Assembly (NCBI GenBank): GCA_037957365.1
Contig: JARHVA010000157.1
Span: forward strand, 5,032,001-5,096,000
Direction of reading: 5' to 3'
Source of the DNA: Torreya grandis
Lineage: Eukaryota; Streptophyta; Pinopsida; Cupressales; Taxaceae
DNA length: 64,000 bases
The notes beneath the pieces were generated by a model. It did no database searches, was not told the DNA's origin, and saw only the letters and a program-made list of their open reading frames with translations. Shown piece by piece: positions 58,590 to 64,000 of this stretch. The translations under genes were made by a program, and so were the position numbers. How positions within the stretch are numbered: position 1 is the stretch's first letter; each line of letters begins with the position of its first letter.

Positions 58590-60640
58590 CATCACCTTCA
58601 TTCACATTTCAAGCTAAATGAAATGATTCTTTGCCACAAATAAATAATGCACATGTTTCTAAATCTTATCCTATACGTCATAATGTACAAAAATAAAATG
58701 TGATTTTTACTCCTTACTCCTTTGATTCTCAAAAATAAAGTGATAATCATGCTTGTATTTCAAAAATGACTAGTGAACAAATGCCTTGCATTACACTTAC
58801 ACATGATGATACATTGCATAGTAGTGAAAAGTTAAAATATTCTCCTCCTCTTAATGAGCATGTGAATGATACTTATTATAATCTTACATCTTCAAATGAA
58901 TTAAATTCTAATTTTGATGATTATTGTGATTATGATGAAGATGACATAGAATCTACAACTTCTAGTTCTTCTCTTACCTTGCATGTCTCTCTTGTTCAAC
59001 CAAAAAATAGATTACATGTTAAAAGACACACATACACTTATTCTTATGTGCATAAATTTCATTCACTAGAGAATAAGATACATTAAATGAAACTAATATT
59101 TGACACTCCTTCACAACCTAATAATATAAAAGATACCAATTAATCCCCCTCAACCCCCCTTACTACAATAGAACCTAGTTCTCAAACAAACCCAAATGAG
59201 GGTGATAGCTTATTTACCTCTAACCAAGTCCAAGATATCACACATACAAATGTTATTGAGATCACACCAACCCTTCCTAAATAAGATTTCCAATCTAATA
59301 TACCCATGGATAAAATAAACAATAAAATTCAAGCATTAAATGAACCCTTTGATAATGATAATATACCTTCACAAGTGTTAATTTATTTAATGCATGTTGT
59401 GGGTACTTTTTAAAAATAAGTACATCCTCTCACCTTGGCGAATGAAGCATATAAATCTCAGGTTGATGCTAATGTCATCCATAATAATCCTATTCCACAC
59501 TTTAATTATGAGGTTGCCATATAAATTTCAGCTACTAGTGTTACCTATATTTGATGGGTAAGGAGATCCATATTTACACCTTCAGGATTATGAGAAATCC
59601 ATGGCTCATATTACAAACAAGTTAATTCTACTACAAGTGTTTCCAAAGTCACTAAAGGACAAAGCACTAGATTGGTTCCACCATATACTTTTTTGTGGAT
59701 ATTTACATACATCTGAGGAGCTAGAGATAGTATTTCTCATGGATTATATATAGAATAATGGACTTCTAATCACACATGAGAGGTTACCTTCACTGCACCA
59801 GGGCAAGATAGAGCCTAAAATAGAATACATTCTACATTTTAAAGCTTATTTTCATCAATTAACTTATCAACCAATAGACTTAGAAGTATAAAACATATTT
59901 TTTAGAGGTTTAATCTCTCCTTTTAAGGATAGATTATTATATCAGACATATAAATCATTCAAACATATATGTAACATAGCTATATCATTAAAGGCACATT
60001 TGGGATTAGTAATTATATAATCAAAGGAAGATTTGGCTATAGATGATTTTAAACCTCAGTCATCAAATTTGTTATAAGAGCCTACTCAAATTATAATTTA
60101 GAAACCAGTGGAACATAAACAACCAATAAAAATACTCAGTAAGGGAAAAGAGCCACTTTATACAACACAATCTACAGTAAGTAGGACACAAGATATATGC
60201 AAAGGTATTATATAGTTTTTAGATAAGGCTGGGCCTCATGACATTTTAATTACACTACTAAATAAGGGGATGATCACACTTCTTTCAACTAATCATTATC
60301 CACCTCATCATTTACACTGGGTACCACATAAGCATTATTGTCAATTTTAATGGATTCATAGATATTTAGATGATCATTGCTATGAACTCAGAGCTTGCAT
60401 CAATCAATGTGTTAGAAGAGCCATCATAGATTTCACATAAGGATCATTAGGCCCTCATTCTGCATACTCTCCTAGATCACCCTCCTCTATGATGGAGTTA
60501 TCCCAAGATGTTCCTTTTAAAGAGCCATTGGTTACTCATCATATGAGACCTATGACTTATAGGATATCCATTTATTATGAATCCCATACATCATATCCTT
60601 AAAAATGATGGCGGCCAATTCATAAATTTCAAAATAGACA
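58590..60640 (+). pseudogene. gag: Element C gag (degenerate gypsy-type)
   Basis: An open stretch of 106 codons at 58766-59086 (MTSEQMPCITLTHDD, then NFDDYCDYDEDDIE and a Ser run) is an acidic, low-complexity gag leader. After several stops, PIFDG-stop-GDPYLHLQDYEKS, then FPKSLKDKALDWF at about 59645-59680 and HFKAYFHQLTYQPIDLEV match the Retrotrans_gag capsid core. Near 60335-60420 WIHRYLDDHCYELRACINQC resembles the zinc-knuckle tail of plant gypsy gag (YC.F....GH....C..L...I). No protease or RT follows before the PMD pseudogene on the other strand, so the element is truncated or very worn. Confidence 0.7.
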
Positions 60641-60654
60641 TCTAGTGCGTATGT

Positions 60655-60900
60655 TGATTAAGATATTTGGGAACAACTACAGACCTAAAGGCACATTTTA
60701 GGTGCAAACACCAATCAAAATCTTTGGAAACAATTATAGAGATTAGAATTCACCTCTAATGCACACACCATTCAAAATATTTGGGAATAATTATCAACCT
60801 AAGGGCATAGTTTTAGCTCAATAATTAATAAGAATATATGACAATTAGTACATAGATTAGAACCTAGCTTCATTTCATACACTGATCAAAATATATGCAA
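60655..60900 (+). repeat. 58-bp tandem repeat, about four units
   Basis: Units begin with AGATATTTGGGAACAACTA (60661), AATCTTTGGAAACAATTATA (60719) and AATATTTGGGAATAATTATC (60777), spaced 58 and 58 bases. Weaker units follow at about 60830 and 60889. They share CACC or CACA plus ATTCAAAA or ATCAAAA before the next unit. The array follows the gag fragment and lies in noncoding sequence. Confidence 0.75.
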
Positions 60901-61354
60901 GAAATCAAGAAAATCAGAGTGCATTTTTAAAGTGTCAACAAATCAAGATTTTTTCATCAAAGTATACATAGTTATCCACCAACAATGCATCACAAGTAGC
61001 TCTAGTTTCATAGTCTATGTCTACACCAACACAACATGAATACTATGGCCATTGGTTTTCCATGCCATCTAATTTTGGATAGGGAATATAACCATCATAG
61101 GGTATACACACAAACATCTTATGAGATATAAACAAAAAAATAAATACCATATACCAATATAAAAACTTAAATTTCCTACAGTTATGCTTAAAACATTCAT
61201 ATCACATATATAAATCAATTAACATTACTCAAACCAAGAACAAATTATAAAACATCAAACATGTCAAATAATTAACCAAATTTAAACTTATAATAAATTA
61301 CACAATATAACCAGATCTATATGGCAATACATAATGCCAAATTAAATAACAACC

Positions 61355-61357
<3 letters not shown>
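60901..61357. other. Noncoding spacer
   Basis: AT-rich spacer between the 58-bp repeats and the TA microsatellite. No motif or reading frame was recognised. Confidence 0.5.

Positions 61358-61447
<90 letters not shown>
61358..61447. repeat. (TA)45 microsatellite
   Basis: Ninety bases of uninterrupted TA dinucleotide. Such tracts are highly mutable in length and can form cruciforms. Its purity contrasts with the worn state of everything around it, so it is probably recent or still turning over. Confidence 0.98.
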
Positions 61448-61451
<4 letters not shown>

Positions 61452-61483
61452 TCATAACATCATTTCAATCCAAATGTGATGCA

Positions 61484-63240
61484 TCACTCAGTGATGTGAA
61501 GATGACTGCTAGGACCAACTTCCTCAATCTCTCTCTCAGACACATCAAAACTAAAACTAGAAGCTGCACTATCTCCATGAGACCTCAATATATGGTTACA
61601 CCTATTCTCTCTTTCTTGATACATAGATAACTCAACTTTTCACTCAACATGCTCTTTCTAAACTCGTATATAGTCATCTATAATATGACTACTCACCCCA
61701 CCTAGAGCATCAAGTGAGGGAAGTGTCTAACTCTAAAACTCTGCACATAACTCATCTCTATCTATTATTGCTCACCTGTATACCATAGTTACTATCACTA
61801 CATGATCAAACAAGTGAGCATGCACTCTAAATACATTAGTGGCCTACTCCACCAATCCATCATTCATGACATCATCTAGAATATGCCATGTCAACACATG
61901 TAGTACTGACTCAATGATGACCTCCCAATACTCATCATCTCCTACACCTACAAGTATCCATACAACACATAAGAATCCTATTATATTTAAACACGTGATC
62001 AATATTACGTAGAACATACAAATTGACTAAATTACCATCAATATCCCTTAGAGGATCTACATCTAGTACCTCCTCTACAACCATTCCATCTATTGGGAAT
62101 AGAGTTGACCACATGTGCTCATTATACCAAGTTGCATAGGCCTTAGTCACTCCCACATCATCCACATATGATACCTTGATCTTTGGATCTCACTATCATT
62201 AGAATAGGATCTAACTTATTAATTGATGGCCTTAACTTACTCCCTAGTCTCACAGGGGCCTGAGAACTCCTCAACCATACTATAGGTGATGGGGGAACAT
62301 CATGTACAATAAAAAACTATTAGGTAACCCTATCATACTAGAACCACTCATATAAATTATCCCATCAATCATGTATCCAAAAACTCACTCTAATCAACCT
62401 CAACTATGTGCTATCCTCAGGGCATCCCTGATAGCCCCTGTAAGGTCTCTAGACAATGCATTTGCTCTCAAATTATCTAGTCACTACTGACAATAGGTAG
62501 TAATATTCCTTGGAGCATGCCCTATCCTAGTCCATCTAGATGAAAATACCTATGAGTGAGACCATCCATCCTATATATGTGCCACTAGCCTACTCATAAC
62601 TATGTGCTTATATGCCCAATAATTTAATAGTGTCGATGCACCAATATACCCACCACTCATCTCCTATGTAAAGTGATACAAGTCCCTATATAAATGAGCT
62701 AACATGGTCTAAACCAAATAATATATGATGCCATGATGCTCAATGTCATACACTATCTCGTACATCATGTATGAATTCGGGACACCACTCCGATCCACAA
62801 AAATAAATGATGATAATAACACATCTAAAAACTTTTATAGTCACAAAACATTGGCCATAACAATTATGGTCAACAATGTCACTTTGACTACCTATGTAAT
62901 GAGTACCCACATCCATAGTAGAAAAGAACCTAGATGCTCATTATATAACTTGCACACCAGTAGCCTTTTATAATACATACAGCTACCTAGAAAGCAACAA
63001 CCATAAGATATGATATGCATCCTCGAATGTCATAATCATCTCACCCATAATTATCCATAATGTACACATGTCTACATTCCACCTGTCACATAGTGCAATG
63101 ATCATATGCTTATCCTAGAGCATAGGCTCAAGGAAAGTAATATGTAAAAAACCTACTCTATACAACACATCTATCTTTGCCTTAAATAAGGGAAAACCTT
63201 AGATAGTCTCCATCATTTGACCATAACAAAACTCCCTCAT
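61484..63240 (-). pseudogene. Plant mobile domain (PMD, MAIN-like) pseudogene
   Basis: On the minus strand from a possible Met at 63240 (MREFCYGQMMETI) the reading continues VGFLHITFLEPML and IIALCDRWNVDMCTLWIIMG, then EMIMTFEDAYHILWLL (about 63115-62995). This is the beginning of the plant mobile domain ('..ALV.RWR.ET.TFHLP.GEMT.TL.DV..LLGL'). LAHLYRDLYHFT and GGYIGASTLLNYWAY (about 62710-62600) match the later PMD core ('LA.LYR.L......GG...LLQ.W.'). VTKAYATWYNEHMWSTLFP (62155-62099) and a helical tail ending SSHLHITE-stop at 61484 follow. Several stops and at least one frameshift mean it is broken. PMD proteins occur in plant nuclear regulators (MAIN/MAIL) and in transposons. Which type this was cannot be said; a transposon origin fits the context. 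Confidence 0.75.
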
Positions 63241-64000
63241 ATGGGCATCAACTTGTAAAAATGTCAACCAAATCTAGCATTAGTATAACAAAAATAAATA
63301 CCATAAAACAATAACCAAAATAAAAAATTAGTCAACAATGCTAAGCACCATATCTGGGGCCTACTGGATACTATCACTACCTAGAGGACAATGGCATTAG
63401 ATTGTAGAACCACACTTTGGATAATAACACCAAAAACTGGACACTAGCACCCATAAAAGGATAATAGTACCACCTTTTCCAAAACATGCCAAAAATAGCC
63501 TTTCTCTAAAAAATAACATAAAATAGACAATCAAAAAGATTAAACATATAAAATTCTAAGATCCCTTACTAGGTGAACCTTTTCCTTAGCCTGATTAAGT
63601 GCTCAACCTCCTCATAGTGTAAGAACCTAGCATCTCATCTCCTTAACATGTTTTTCTCTCTCAAACTCAAACTTATTCCCACTCAAATGATGCAAATGAA
63701 TTGATAATGATTCAAAGTGACCTATTTAAGTCATCACTTATCCAATGCAACCGTATTAAGGTTACCCCTATGCACCAATTTCACTAATTAATATAACTAT
63801 CTTGTTATTACCATATCTTGAGAACCATAGCTATGATTCATGAACCGTTTCTTATACATGGGAGTTGATAATGATACACTCTATCCCATATTGGTAAAAC
63901 CAATCCTCTTGTCCTTTTAAAACCTAAAAAATGACAAAAAAAATTACATTCTATTATCCATATAATGGACCAAGTACCTATACAACTACACGCTAAGTTA
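63241..64000. other. Noncoding DNA to window end
   Basis: No protein or repeat partner recognised. A short near-duplicate (ACTGGATACTA and AACTGGACACTA, about 63361 and 63435) is visible. By position it may hold the 5' flank of the PMD gene, but no promoter element stands out. Confidence 0.4.

Noticed and set aside
61935..62165. A stand-alone 76-aa protein on the minus strand
   Set aside because: It is an open piece of the larger PMD pseudogene, with related sequence continuing on both sides.

Overview
The window looks like intergenic DNA from a plant with a large, AT-rich, retrotransposon-filled nuclear genome. A conifer or other gymnosperm is plausible, but nothing in the sequence settles the species. 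I see no intact host gene, rRNA, tRNA or CRISPR array. Almost all recognisable coding sequence is decayed LTR-retrotransposon gag/pol with many in-frame stops and frameshifts. Many stops fall where the family has Gln (CAA/CAG to TAA/TAG), the signature expected from long silencing by cytosine methylation.

The main structure is a stack of nested insertions. (1) An old Ty3/gypsy element of the Tat type ('element B') has diverged LTRs at about 4200-5578 and 47505-48852, with gag, protease and reverse transcriptase at 6200-11337. (2) A younger Tat element ('Tat-1', 11343-34929) is inserted in element B's RNase H region. It has 1.1-1.2 kb LTRs and a perfect 5-bp target duplication (AAATC, 11338-11342 and 34930-34934). 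Element B's second RNase H and integrase resume at 34935-36930. (3) A Ty1/copia element ('copia-1', 24789-32097) with about 1.02 kb LTRs sits in the 3' untranslated region of Tat-1. (4) A minus-strand LTR element ('copia-2', 38760-47060) lies downstream of element B's integrase. (5) A 2.6-kb non-autonomous LTR element (38770-41388, duplication TAAAT) interrupts one LTR of copia-2, and a minus-strand LINE fragment with an RNase H domain lies inside copia-2. A further repeat family ('A') flanks element B at 2505-3282 and 49541-50322.

Right of 50.3 kb the window holds a Tat-like LTR start (51472), gag fragments of another gypsy-type element ('element C', 53067-53630 and about 58590-60640) separated by about 5 kb of mostly anonymous DNA, a 58-bp tandem repeat, a (TA)45 microsatellite, and a minus-strand plant mobile domain (PMD) pseudogene at 61484-63240.

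The most unusual signals are noncoding. They are tandem or dispersed repeats whose units form hairpins, found in the untranslated regions of Tat-1 and element B, a strong 14-18 bp hairpin at 55681, and a G-patch-like motif on the minus strand inside copia-2. I found no new defence, metabolic or regulatory system. The window is best read as a fossil record of successive retrotransposition.
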